From positions 1 to 48,684 of the IMG/VR virus record IMGVR_UViG_3300015263_001317: DNA of 48,684 nucleotides; one strand, written 5' to 3'. This DNA comes from a virus. The notes below the pieces were generated by a model. It was not told where the DNA came from, did no database searches, and saw only the letters and a list, made by a program, of their open reading frames with translations. The translations under genes were made by a program, and so were the position numbers. Every line of letters begins with the position of its first letter. Position 1 is the first letter of the stretch. This document shows, in pieces, positions 38,987 to 46,153 of this stretch.

Positions 38987-39311
38987 TGGCCACCTCTCCC
39001 CTGGCCTCTTCGACGAGTGCTGTCGCCTCTCCCGCCGTTCTCTGCAGGCTATCGGCCTGCCGAACCAGCGCTTGCCCGAGTCGTGTGTGCGACTCCCCCC
39101 ACTTCTTCAGAATCCTCGACGCCTCCATCGCCTCCGTCGGATCCCAGCTCTCGATTCCCCTCCCCGCTGGGGCCAGCGGCACTCGCGCTAGCTTCGCCTT
39201 TGCCTCCTGGGAGATCTCCAGGAACTCCCGGCGGGCGTCCGTTACCTCCGCGCAGCTCTCCTGGTACTGGAGAAACGCCTCCTTGAACTTCGCTTCCTTT
39301 GTCTCGCTCAT
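38979..39311 (-). CDS. Hypothetical helical protein
   Basis: 110 residues from ATG 39311, which has AGGAGG upstream and so is well supported. It is Ala/Glu/Arg-rich and helical (KFKEAFLQYQESCAEVTDAR). No motif recognised. It lies completely within the run-on end of the gene at 39049, in a different frame, and is followed by tmk. Confidence 0.65.
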   Translation of the reverse strand: MSETKEAKFKEAFLQYQESCAEVTDARREFLEISQEAKAKLARVPLAPAGRGIESWDPTEAMEASRILKKWGESHTRLGQALVRQADSLQRTAGEATALVEEARGEVANV

Positions 39312-39609
39312 TGCCTTCACCTCCTGAGCCCAGGGCCATTGCCTCCCTGCGCTTCTTTTCTTCTTTTTCAGACAGTAGTCGCGCCCTCTGTCCCTCGAGT
39401 TGTCTTCTGAGTGTGTCTTCGTGTTCTGGGTATTCCTCCCTGAGAGTCTCGACCAGTTCGTACAACCTCTCTTCCATGTCCTCTCCTGCCATGCGTGCTG
39501 CACGGCCGCGGTCGATCAGCGCTTGGAGCTTTGGGTCGATGACATGCCAAGGCATCACCTCTGGCTTCTCTTCTTCCTCCTGGATCTCTGTTTCCTCTTC
39601 ATCTGTCAT
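39049..39609 (-). CDS. Acidic hypothetical protein with long C-terminal run-on
   Basis: Up to 186 residues from ATG 39609 (ATGA overlap with the DUF5131 gene). Residues 1-95 are plausible protein: an acidic start (MTDEEETEIQEEEEKPEV) and helices (DMEERLYELVETLREEYPEH). Beyond about residue 95 the frame runs 263 bases over the next gene and is Gly/Pro/Ser low-complexity, so the real C-terminus may be near residue 100. Function unknown. Confidence 0.5.
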   Translation of the reverse strand: MTDEEETEIQEEEEKPEVMPWHVIDPKLQALIDRGRAARMAGEDMEERLYELVETLREEYPEHEDTLRRQLEGQRARLLSEKEEKKRREAMALGSGGEGNERDKGSEVQGGVSPVPGELRGGNGRPPGVPGDLPGGKGEASASAAGPSGEGNRELGSDGGDGGVEDSEEVGGVAHTTRASAGSAGR

Positions 39610-40511
39610 CTAGGCCACTCCGTGTGTTGTCGTCCATCGAGAACGGGAAGAGAGACGGTTTTCCCCTTCTCGTCTTTGCTTTGCTTGAAGAAAAACGGGA
39701 TGTCATGAAGCTCGCATTTGTCCCGCAATTCTCGAACCCAACGCATCTCCATCTTTCGAACCTGAGAGCGCGGGCCAGTCTCACACCCAACGATAACCCA
39801 ATCAACACCTTCCTCGAGGGCGTTCAGGTACCCATTGGCGCAACGGGTTGAGTGATATGGGTCTTCGCAGATCGGGCACTCTCCTGGCTCTCCCTGTCCA
39901 CCGCTGTGGTAGATCGGGCAGGTTACAACAGTCAGGTCAAGATGCCCAATCAGGGGCTCAGCTGAGATAAACTTCACGGCCGCCGGGACCGCGATGAGAG
40001 ATGGAACTCTCTCGTCCGCGGCGTCCTGGTCCTCAACACTGACGCCAAGCCAGACGTTGGGGAGGGGCCACTCCATTCCACAGGAGCGCGAGTACTCCCT
40101 CGCTGCAACTGCGGCCGTGCTCTTGAACCACTGCTCCATGTTCTTTCCCCTCTTGGTGAGAACTTGGAACTGGTGCCGCTTTGCCATCGCCATCACCCCA
40201 AAGACATCCCGAATGAAGTCGTAGGGAACATCCTCGTGGAAGAGGTCCGACATGCTGTTCACAAAGACTCGGCGAGGAGCTCCCCAGTGAAGCGGTTCGG
40301 CAAGCTTGTGTGGCTGCGGAATGACCCTCCCCGTCCAGCGGGCACCCCTCTTGGTCATCTTCGCGACGCCCTCGAAGGGTTGCCCCGGCTTGTTGAACCG
40401 AGCCGCCATCTTCTCCGCGTAGCAGAAGCGGCATCCCTCCGAGACCCGTGCGCAGCCTCGCAGGGGATTCCAAGTGCAGTCCGTCCACTCAATGCCGGTC
40501 TTGCTAGACAT
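39606..40511 (-). CDS. DUF5131 (phage Gp37/Gp68) family, radical SAM-like
   Basis: 301 residues from ATG 40511. IEWTDCTWNPLRGC, then CARVSEGCRFCYAEKM with Cys20, Cys27 and Cys30 (Cx6CxxC), NSMSDLFHEDVP, FQVLTKR, LPNVWLGVSVEDQ, ISAEPLIG and the end FFFKQ are hallmarks of the Gp37/Gp68 family, common in phages. The cysteine motif resembles the Fe-S site of radical SAM enzymes, but activity is not established. No partner genes nearby indicate its role. Confidence 0.75.
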   Translation of the reverse strand: MSSKTGIEWTDCTWNPLRGCARVSEGCRFCYAEKMAARFNKPGQPFEGVAKMTKRGARWTGRVIPQPHKLAEPLHWGAPRRVFVNSMSDLFHEDVPYDFIRDVFGVMAMAKRHQFQVLTKRGKNMEQWFKSTAAVAAREYSRSCGMEWPLPNVWLGVSVEDQDAADERVPSLIAVPAAVKFISAEPLIGHLDLTVVTCPIYHSGGQGEPGECPICEDPYHSTRCANGYLNALEEGVDWVIVGCETGPRSQVRKMEMRWVRELRDKCELHDIPFFFKQSKDEKGKTVSLPVLDGRQHTEWPR

Positions 40512-40875
40512 CGCCGAACCTGCTTGTGAATGGGGATAGATCTTCAGTGCTGTTGATGTTGCCATCTGCTTCCTCGTACCAAATTCGAGCCATCATCTCG
40601 GCGCCACGAGCCGTCTCTTCGATGGAGTCCATGTTTGACTCCTCGCAGAGCCTCAGGTCTGTCATCGCGTCAACAATGTCCTGGTACCACCTAAGCAGCC
40701 TTCCCCTTGGCTCCGGCCTGCTGAGCTCGAGAGCCGTCATGTAGAGCGCCCTCGACTTGAGCAGGCACGAATACCGAATGCGCTCGGCAGACCGCCTGTA
40801 GGCGGCCCAGAACATTGCAGCTCTCTGCATCTGTGTCTGCGCCTCCCGTTTGGCCCTATCCCTGTCGTTTTCCAT
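40504..40875 (-). CDS. Hypothetical helical protein
   Basis: 123 residues from ATG 40875, preceded by AGGAGG. Helical and Arg/Glu-rich (QRAAMFWAAYRRSAERIRYS, LRLCEESNMDSIEETARGAE). Codons upstream in frame belong to the antisense of the plus gene at 40967. It overlaps the DUF5131 gene by eight bases. No domain recognised. Confidence 0.6.
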   Translation of the reverse strand: MENDRDRAKREAQTQMQRAAMFWAAYRRSAERIRYSCLLKSRALYMTALELSRPEPRGRLLRWYQDIVDAMTDLRLCEESNMDSIEETARGAEMMARIWYEEADGNINSTEDLSPFTSRFGDV

Positions 40876-40922
40876 CCTGCCTCCTAGTTGACGGCATCCA
40901 AGCTCGCCCTGATAATTGGGCC

Positions 40923-40951
40923 TTGGCTGCAGTGAAATTCTGCTGTGTAAC
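40923..40951 (+). promoter_or_regulatory. Sigma70-like promoter for the plus-strand insert gene
   Basis: TTGGCT (40923-40928) and TGTAAC (40946-40951) are separated by 17 bases, 15 bases before the start at 40967. The gene is alone between this promoter and the terminator at 41364-41406. Confidence 0.5.
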
Positions 40952-40966
40952 TCAAAAGGAGAACCC

Positions 40967-41344
40967 ATGAGCCTGACCCTGAAAGAAGTCCGTAATCCTG
41001 TTCCCCGCGTCCGCGCGGAGAAAGTCCTTGCCGCCCTGCTCGCAGGTGGCGATTTCAACGAGTACAACGCCGCTGGCGCGATTGCTCCCACCGACTCGAT
41101 CGCAATGATCGATGGCACTGTCGATGCCCAGGCGATGACCCTGGCCGACGGCACCATTCCGGGTGAAGCGATTCGCCTCCAGCTCCGCAGCCTGGCTGCC
41201 GGCGTGAACAGCGTTGTGATCACCCCCACCACGTTCGCCGACGGCACCACCCTGACCTTCGATGCTGAGGACGAATACGCTGTCCTCATCTGGGTCACCA
41301 CCAACGGCTGGACCCAGCGCGTTGGCAACGGAACCATCGCGTAA
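40967..41344 (+). CDS. Small beta-rich putative structural protein, single-gene unit
   Basis: 125 residues with AAAAGGAG upstream. The sequence is beta-rich with DG-rich turns (TPTTFADGTTLTFDAEDEYA, VLIWVTTNGWTQRVG), as in small phage structural or decoration subunits. It lies on the plus strand in a minus-strand array, with its own promoter and a strong terminator, the layout of a separately regulated late or accessory gene. C-ending codon bias suggests good expression. No family recognised. Confidence 0.65.
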   Translation: MSLTLKEVRNPVPRVRAEKVLAALLAGGDFNEYNAAGAIAPTDSIAMIDGTVDAQAMTLADGTIPGEAIRLQLRSLAAGVNSVVITPTTFADGTTLTFDAEDEYAVLIWVTTNGWTQRVGNGTIA

Positions 41345-41363
41345 TCCTTCGCGATATTCCTTT

Positions 41364-41406
41364 ACGCCCTTCTTATGCCATCATTGGCGTAGGGAGGGCG
41401 TTTTTT
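41364..41406 (+). terminator. Rho-independent terminator
   Basis: ACGCCCT (41364-41370) pairs with AGGGCGT (41395-41401) and TATGCCA with TGGCGTA inside, a long interrupted stem, followed by six T residues at 41401-41406. It ends transcription of the gene at 40967. The next plus-strand ATG follows one base after the T-run. Confidence 0.88.
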
Positions 41407-41407
41407 C

Positions 41408-42016
41408 ATGGCCGACAGATATCAGCTGCTCACAGACAAGGTGAAGCGTGAGTTCCCGCGCTTCGGGGTAAAGAAAAGGGACAGCTCATGGCTTGCCCCC
41501 ATCTTCTTCGTGCTGAAGAAGATCACGGGACAGAGCTACGAGACATTCACAACGACCGTCTTCTCGACGATGTACGTTGGCCCCTCGTGGGACAAGAAGA
41601 GCCCGGACGAGAAGTACAAGACTCTCCGCCACGAGAAGAAGCACATCCGGCAGTTCCACTGTTTCCCGTTTGGCCGATGGGCGTGGCCCCTCAACCACCT
41701 CATCATGGCGATCTTCTACCTACTCATCCTGCCCGTTCGGTGGACGTTCCGGGCCAAGTTCGAGCGTGAGGGCTACACCCAGTCCATGCTCGTCCACTAC
41801 GAGCTCAATGGTCCGTTCTCCGAGAGCGAGATGGAGGGCTGGGCACGCTGGCTGGCCGACACATTTGGCGGCTCAGCCTATGCGTGGATGTGGAGCAAGC
41901 AGAAGGCCTACGCCTGGGCGATGAAGACTATGAAGGCCATCAACGCCGGCGAGATCACGAATCCGCAAGATCGGGTTGACCTGCCACAAAGCGGGTCTGC
42001 TCAATCTTCTGGATGA
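41408..42016 (+). CDS. HExxH metallopeptidase-like membrane protein
   Basis: 202 residues. HEKKH at residues 75-79 (LRHEKKHIRQFHCF) is an HExxH zinc site; EREGYTQ around residue 118-124 is a candidate third ligand. A transmembrane segment lies between (LIMAIFYLLILPVRW, about 98-112). The start at 41408 has no Shine-Dalgarno sequence and follows the terminator by one base, so expression depends on read-through or another start. It overlaps the minus gene at 41955 by 62 bases. A small membrane peptidase is suggested; substrate unknown. Confidence 0.55.
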   Translation: MADRYQLLTDKVKREFPRFGVKKRDSSWLAPIFFVLKKITGQSYETFTTTVFSTMYVGPSWDKKSPDEKYKTLRHEKKHIRQFHCFPFGRWAWPLNHLIMAIFYLLILPVRWTFRAKFEREGYTQSMLVHYELNGPFSESEMEGWARWLADTFGGSAYAWMWSKQKAYAWAMKTMKAINAGEITNPQDRVDLPQSGSAQSSG

Positions 42017-42470
42017 GTTCCTTGGCTTCTGTCTTGTCGACGTCGTCGAGCTCGTACTTCTCGGAGACCCTCATCAGAAGGCCGGCGAGGCGGCCGGCCA
42101 CGCTGGCCCAGTAGGCAGTGACTTCCTTCTCCCGCTCATGCGGCGAGAAGTCGGCTACCTCCCGATACTTTTTCAGCAGGGCTGCAAAGACCCCAGAGAC
42201 CTGCTGTCCGGGGACCTGCAGCCTCTTCCCGCTCTCGGGGTCGAAGACGTGATAGCTGACCCCAACCTCTGGATCCAGGGACAGCTCCTCGAGGGCCCTG
42301 AGGAAGTGGATCGAAAGGTCCATCCCAAGTTGCTCCGCGGACGTGCGCTGTCTCAGCATCGCCTTCCGCAAAGCCCGGATGCAGTCCTGGGGCGTGAGGT
42401 GCTTATCCTGCCTCTCACTCCAGTCAGCCAGGCCGCACGATTCACAGACATGGGGTTCTTCATTCGCCAT
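41955..42470 (-). CDS. Hypothetical protein with N-terminal CxxC
   Basis: 171 residues from ATG 42470, with GGAGGAG upstream. CESCGLADW gives one CxxC pair near the N-terminus. The remainder is helical (LGMDLSIHFLRALEELSLDP, KEVTAYWASVAGRLAGLLMR). It converges with the plus-strand peptidase-like gene, overlapping its 3' end by 62 bases. No family recognised. Confidence 0.6.
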   Translation of the reverse strand: MANEEPHVCESCGLADWSERQDKHLTPQDCIRALRKAMLRQRTSAEQLGMDLSIHFLRALEELSLDPEVGVSYHVFDPESGKRLQVPGQQVSGVFAALLKKYREVADFSPHEREKEVTAYWASVAGRLAGLLMRVSEKYELDDVDKTEAKELIQKIEQTRFVAGQPDLADS

Positions 42471-42978
42471 CGGTCTTCTCCTCTTTGAAAAGCTGCGGCC
42501 TCTCGTCCTCGAGGTGGGCCTGGAGCTTGATTTTGGCGTCCTCCCATTCCTGGGAGCCCAGCTTCTCCATCCCCTGCCACAGCTCAACCAGGAGGTCCGT
42601 GGCGGCCACCAGCTTCGAGCTGAGCCGCCTCGTCCTGGCCTCGGCGTCGTACCTAGCTGTCCGGTCGTTGCGGGCCTGTCGCTCGAGCTCCCAGTACTTC
42701 TCCTGCATGAGCCTGAGCCGCTCAGGGATCTCCTTGTCCTGCTTCGGCAGGCGGGTTCCATACTGGTCGCGGGTGTAGAAGGGGATCTGCATCTCCTGCA
42801 GGAAATTGAGCGTGGCCATGACCCACTGCTCGTGCTTCTTCTCCATGCCAGTTTGCTGCTGGCGCTTGTTCCAGTAGTTCGGCCGACCCGAGTAGAGGCT
42901 GTCCGGGTCTTCCGCCTTCACCTCGGCCGGTTCAACCGACCCGGCGATCTTCGACATCGGGTGCTCTTTGTTGCTCAT
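42460..42978 (-). CDS. Hypothetical helical protein
   Basis: 172 residues from ATG 42978, overlapping the upstream gene by four bases (ATGA). Largely helical with charged heptads (LPKQDKEIPERLRLMQEKYW, LSSKLVAATDLLVELWQGME). Its end overlaps the ribosome binding site and start of the gene at 42470. No motif recognised. Confidence 0.6.
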   Translation of the reverse strand: MSNKEHPMSKIAGSVEPAEVKAEDPDSLYSGRPNYWNKRQQQTGMEKKHEQWVMATLNFLQEMQIPFYTRDQYGTRLPKQDKEIPERLRLMQEKYWELERQARNDRTARYDAEARTRRLSSKLVAATDLLVELWQGMEKLGSQEWEDAKIKLQAHLEDERPQLFKEEKTDGE

Positions 42979-43184
42979 GGCACGCGCTCCGTCGGCTTGA
43001 GCTCCTTGTCGAGGCCAACTTGGGCCAGCATGTACTCCATCGATCCGCAGATCCCCTTGGAGCACTCTCGCCAGTGACCGGCATCGTCGCCGTGGAATCC
43101 TTGATGATGACGTTCGCACGCCCACACCAGGTTCTTGGCCGTCGTCATTACGTCGGCTTTTGCTTGCTTCAGCTTATCGTCCAT
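42975..43184 (-). CDS. Small Cys/His-containing protein
   Basis: 69 residues, AAGGAG upstream. It is helical with C, H, H, C and C residues in WACERHHQGFHGDDAGHWRE followed by CSKGICGS, which could bind zinc. It overlaps both neighbours. Function unknown. Confidence 0.55.
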   Translation of the reverse strand: MDDKLKQAKADVMTTAKNLVWACERHHQGFHGDDAGHWRECSKGICGSMEYMLAQVGLDKELKPTERVP

Positions 43185-43740
43185 CTTCCATCTCCTTCAG
43201 TTTCACCAGGATCGCTTCAACGCGTTCCCATACCTCGAGCTTGCGGTTGCCGAGCTCGTTGTAGACAGGGGCCCCGGCGGAATCCAGGGCCTCCTTGATC
43301 CTGTCGACGATGAGGGTCGCCGACGCTGCCTTGCTCAAAACCTCGATGCGCTGAGACGAGCCCACAAGGGCAAGCCCAAGCTGGCTGTTGGCATCGCAGA
43401 TGCGAAGCAGTACTTGGTCTCCGATGGGCATCTCCTCCGGTTCCTCTTCTTCTGGATCGTCCGGCGCATAGAACGGACGAATGATCTCCGCGAAGGCCCA
43501 ACTCTCGACGTAGCGAGATCTGTGATCGAGCAGCGTTCGCGGATCCGGCTCGAGCCCCTTGTTTCCCGTGAGCCACTCCGAGATATCCTCGGCATAGTAT
43601 TCCCGGGCCTGGGCCAAACGGAGCTGGTCGCCCTCCTTTGTAATCTCACCAGCCTCCTCTCCCACAGCGACCCTCAGCCGCTCAATGATGCGATGTTGAC
43701 CATGCTCCTTCAGGAGCGACTCAATCTCTTCGTATGTCAT
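43174..43740 (-). CDS. Hypothetical protein, first gene of a minus-strand unit
   Basis: 188 residues from ATG 43740; earlier codons fall within the promoter. The protein is helical and acidic, with FYAPDDPEEEEPEEMPIGDQ in the middle. It lies directly downstream of a good promoter (43768-43797), so it leads the transcript that continues toward 41955. No domain recognised. Confidence 0.6.
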   Translation of the reverse strand: MTYEEIESLLKEHGQHRIIERLRVAVGEEAGEITKEGDQLRLAQAREYYAEDISEWLTGNKGLEPDPRTLLDHRSRYVESWAFAEIIRPFYAPDDPEEEEPEEMPIGDQVLLRICDANSQLGLALVGSSQRIEVLSKAASATLIVDRIKEALDSAGAPVYNELGNRKLEVWERVEAILVKLKEMEDGR

Positions 43741-43767
43741 GTGTTTCCCCGCCCTCGGTGTGAGCAA

Positions 43768-43797
43768 ATCATACCGGGTGTGAATTTCCTCCTACAA
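43768..43797 (-). promoter_or_regulatory. Sigma70-like promoter flanked by GGTGTGA repeats
   Basis: On the minus strand TTGTAG (43792-43797), an 18-base spacer, and TATGAT (43768-43773). Direct copies of GGTGTGA on the plus strand (43758-43764 and 43777-43783) flank the -10 element and may be operator half-sites. It drives the gene at 43740. Confidence 0.55.
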
Positions 43798-43843
43798 CAT
43801 AGAGGGGTTCCGATTATCGGTCCGTTGCCTTACCATTTTGACA

Positions 43844-44365
43844 ATGGGGGAACGACTGCAAAAGCTGCCGCTGTGGGCACGTAGGCTGCTCATTGTCATC
43901 AGTATTGCTGGCCCGTCGGCTGGTGCTGTAGCCACCGTCGTGGGCACCTACTTCGACCTCAAGGCGCGTGCTGCCGAAGCGAGCAAGAAGTCGGAGGTTG
44001 GGTACGAGACCCTTGCCCCCGCTGTCGCCGAGCTCCAGGAGCTCCTCGAGGATAGCCAGAAGCGGATCGTCCGCCTCGAGGCCTACATCGACATCATGAC
44101 TAAGATGGGATCGCCGATGGCCCTCGTCGGCCCAGACAGTGATGGCGATGGAATCCTTGAACCAGACGAGAATCCCGAGCACAACGATGTTGTCGCCGAC
44201 GCAAGGCCGTCTGAGCCTGCGGCGTTTCTGCCGGCCATCCCCGATGAGCCTCCGGCCAAAAAAGCCAAGCGCCCTGTCCCGCAAGAGCTAGACAAGGCGC
44301 AGATGTATCAGCAGCAGAGGGTCGAGATGCAGTGCCAGAAAGACGACCCGCTGTGCGGACTTTAG
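43844..44365 (+). CDS. Membrane-anchored coiled-coil protein with DxDxDG loop
   Basis: 173 residues from ATG 43844. An N-terminal anchor (LLIVISIAGPSAGAVATVVG) is followed by a coiled coil (residues about 45-85), then DSDGDGILEPDE, a calcium-binding EF-hand-like loop, and a C-terminal Cys pair (CQKDDPLC). N-terminal anchor plus coiled coil resembles an inner-membrane spanin, but no outer partner is next to it. No ribosome binding site is clear. It converges on the SNase gene, overlapping by four bases. Confidence 0.6.
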   Translation: MGERLQKLPLWARRLLIVISIAGPSAGAVATVVGTYFDLKARAAEASKKSEVGYETLAPAVAELQELLEDSQKRIVRLEAYIDIMTKMGSPMALVGPDSDGDGILEPDENPEHNDVVADARPSEPAAFLPAIPDEPPAKKAKRPVPQELDKAQMYQQQRVEMQCQKDDPLCGL

Positions 44366-44769
44366 CGCTCGTAGGGTTTGGCGAGACCCTGCTCGAGCAG
44401 AACGGCATTGACGCCCTTCTCCTCCTCGCCGTCCATGAAATAGATGCGAGCCAGCCACCGGCCAAAGTTGTCGGGGTCCTTGGCGGTCTCGATGCGTAGC
44501 GGCCAGTGTCCAAGGTTGACCATCATGGTCTTTTCGAAACAGTCGAGAAGCTCTTTTACCAGCTCCTTTGCCTCATTGGCCTGGGCACGCTCTTCTTCGT
44601 CTTTACTGTTCAGCTCCGGTGTATCGATGCCCAGGAACCGGAACCTGAAGAGGTGGTAGCCCCGGAAGCCTGTGTCCACGAACAGGTCGGCCGTGTCCCC
44701 GTCGACCACCTTCAAAGCCTGTGCTCTGAATGACGGCTGCTGGAATGGGTAGCTGTGAGAGTTGCTCAT
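44362..44769 (-). CDS. Staphylococcal nuclease-like protein (SNase)
   Basis: 135 residues. VVDGDTADL, FRFLGIDTPEL and GRWLARIYF match the SNase fold; Arg44, Asp49, Thr50 and Glu52 have the spacing of Arg35, Asp40, Thr41 and Glu43 of nuclease A, and Arg104 corresponds to Arg87. It should be a calcium-dependent nuclease acting on DNA and RNA. No signal peptide, so it is probably cytoplasmic and may degrade host nucleic acid. Its start lies within the upstream gene. Confidence 0.8.
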   Translation of the reverse strand: MSNSHSYPFQQPSFRAQALKVVDGDTADLFVDTGFRGYHLFRFRFLGIDTPELNSKDEEERAQANEAKELVKELLDCFEKTMMVNLGHWPLRIETAKDPDNFGRWLARIYFMDGEEEKGVNAVLLEQGLAKPYER

Positions 44770-44968
44770 TGTCTCCTCCTGGAATCCTGTAGACCGTCAC
44801 CTCGCCACGTCGGACCTCGACGGCACTCCCATTGTACAACGAAGTCAACTCGGCCTCGACGGCAGGGAGCTCGGTGCCAAGGCACTCCGCTATCTCTGCC
44901 GCCGACATCGCGTCAGGCTGCGCGCGAAGCAGGCTGATCACCTGCCCTCTGATGGACATCCCCCTCAT
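44603..44968 (-). CDS. Winged helix-turn-helix protein with run-on tail
   Basis: Up to 121 residues. Residues 5-64 (IRGQVISLLRAQPDAMSAAE, IAECLGTELPAVEAELTSLY, GEVTVYRIPGG) form a winged helix-turn-helix. After about residue 66 the frame runs on 167 bases over the SNase gene and reads as Gly/Arg/Pro low complexity; the real end may be near the SNase start. It probably regulates transcription. Confidence 0.55.
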   Translation of the reverse strand: MRGMSIRGQVISLLRAQPDAMSAAEIAECLGTELPAVEAELTSLYNGSAVEVRRGEVTVYRIPGGDNEQLSQLPIPAAVIQSTGFEGGRRGHGRPVRGHRLPGLPPLQVPVPGHRYTGAEQ

Positions 44969-45191
44969 GAAGGGATGATTCTTCTCTCACATCCGATGCG
45001 TCGTCAAGGCTCTTGAGCTTGGCAACGGCACCGATGAGATTGAGTCGAATCTCTTGAGCGCGCTGCGCCTCTTCGATCAGGAGATCGACGAGTTCCCACT
45101 TGTCCTTCTCGAAGGCAATGATGGTCTTGCCCGAGGCCTTTGCCTCTTTCCATCGCCTAGCGAAGATGTCTACAGCTTCCATTTTCGTCAT
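44913..45191 (-). CDS. Hypothetical small helical protein
   Basis: 92 residues from ATG 45191 (ATG 45182 is possible). MTKMEAVDIFARRWKEAKAS and KDKWELVDLLIEEAQRAQEI are amphipathic helices. Its last 56 bases overlap the helix-turn-helix gene start. No domain is recognised. Confidence 0.5.
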   Translation of the reverse strand: MTKMEAVDIFARRWKEAKASGKTIIAFEKDKWELVDLLIEEAQRAQEIRLNLIGAVAKLKSLDDASDVREESSLHEGDVHQRAGDQPASRAA

Positions 45192-45222
45192 AGCTATGTC
45201 CTGGGTCTGGACGACGAGCACG

Positions 45223-45438
45223 TCAATCCTCGTCGTCTCCTCTGGGAGGAGCCGCGGGCATTTCGTCCGTTGGCTCGTGGTCTCTGCACATCGCCTTCCC
45301 CGGCATCGCTTCTTGATTGCAACCGGGCTCGAGGCATGTGAGGTCAACTGTAACCTGACCTGGGACGTTTTTGGGACCGTGCTTAACTGGCATGATTGCC
45401 GGATTCTCGCACACGACGAGTATGGTAATGCGAGTCAT
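45223..45438 (-). CDS. Small cysteine-containing protein
   Basis: 71 residues. Cys residues in CLEPGCNQEAMPGKAMCRDH (CxxxxC, then C and H) suggest a zinc-binding knuckle. GAGAAAG precedes the ATG. It overlaps the upstream gene by 56 bases. Function unknown. Confidence 0.55.
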   Translation of the reverse strand: MTRITILVVCENPAIMPVKHGPKNVPGQVTVDLTCLEPGCNQEAMPGKAMCRDHEPTDEMPAAPPRGDDED

Positions 45439-45592
45439 ACTTTCTCAGGAGGTCGTCGATCTGCTTGGACGTTTCAAAATCGGTCTTTCCGATGAGACGC
45501 CAGAGCAGCTCGAGCAGCTCCTTGACTTCGGACTCGCAGTAGTGTCCATCGCCGCAGGCGCAGACGTTACCTCCTGCCTGGTCGCTGGGCAC
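45383..45592 (-). CDS. Small protein with N-terminal CxC and C-residues
   Basis: 69 residues from GTG 45592, with GGAG upstream; TTG one codon before is an alternative. NVCACGDGHYCESEVKELLE contains three cysteines and a histidine, a possible metal site. The centre is a charged helix. It overlaps both neighbours. Confidence 0.5.
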   Translation of the reverse strand: MPSDQAGGNVCACGDGHYCESEVKELLELLWRLIGKTDFETSKQIDDLLRKYDSHYHTRRVRESGNHAS

Positions 45593-45782
45593 CAACCGTC
45601 TCCTTGTAGAACAGGGTAATCGTGAGGCAGTGGAACTCGTTGTCTGAGCTCTGCGTGATTGCCTTGTCGATCACCTCTGCCTTTGGGTTGGCCCTAAGCC
45701 AGTCGGTGATCTTTTCACCCAACTCATCCCTGTCTCTTGCTTTCGTTGCCGAAAACACCATCACTCCATTGAACTGATCCAT
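45567..45782 (-). CDS. Hypothetical small protein
   Basis: 71 residues from ATG 45782, which has AAGGAG and lies just downstream of a terminator; in-frame codons upstream overlap that terminator. It contains VMVFSATKARDRDELGEKIT and a beta strand FHCLTITLFYKE, suggesting a small alpha/beta fold. No motif recognised. Confidence 0.6.
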   Translation of the reverse strand: MDQFNGVMVFSATKARDRDELGEKITDWLRANPKAEVIDKAITQSSDNEFHCLTITLFYKETVGAQRPGRR

Positions 45783-45796
45783 CCCTATCTCCTTGC

Positions 45797-45822
45797 AAAA
45801 AAGGGGGCTCGATGGCCCCCTT
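45797..45822 (-). terminator. Rho-independent terminator
   Basis: On the minus strand GGGGGC and GCCCCC (45815-45820 with 45803-45808), extended by two A-T pairs, form a stem with a 6-base loop followed by T residues. It ends the transcript of 45845-46153 and may allow partial read-through to the gene at 45782. Confidence 0.85.
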
Positions 45823-45844
45823 GTTGGCGGGCGAGCCCGCATGG

Positions 45845-46153
45845 TTATTCATCGATCTCGTAGGGCACGCAACCCCATTTGATCTGCCTGGCCACGAACC
45901 TGTCGATCAGGTCGATCCCGCTGTCTACCTTCATCGCATCGATGATGTGGGCCACGAACTGCTCGGCCCTCATACCGCTTGCAAATGCGTCTCTCACCTC
46001 CGACTCGGTGTACGAATATCTCGGCACCGATAGCAAGTCCTGATCAAGAATCCTCAGACACAGGTCGTCGACCTTCTTGAGCCAGGAAGCGAACTCACAA
46101 TCTCCCTGCGCAATCTCCCAGAAATGGGGATCGCGACAATCTGTTGGGCGCAT
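45845..46153 (-). CDS. Hypothetical protein
   Basis: 102 residues with AAGGAGG upstream. Mainly helical with FWEIAQGDCEFASWLKKVDD and an end VARQIKWGCVPYEIDE. The octamer GGCATAAG is about 25 bases upstream of its start. It is followed by a terminator. No family recognised. Confidence 0.6.
   Translation of the reverse strand: MRPTDCRDPHFWEIAQGDCEFASWLKKVDDLCLRILDQDLLSVPRYSYTESEVRDAFASGMRAEQFVAHIIDAMKVDSGIDLIDRFVARQIKWGCVPYEIDE

Noticed and set aside
28435-44968. Same reading-frame phase at all run-on overlaps as a sign of programmed frameshifting
   Set aside because: Because the downstream starts read ATGA, one of the two possible phases stops at once, so only the other can run on. The shared phase is expected.
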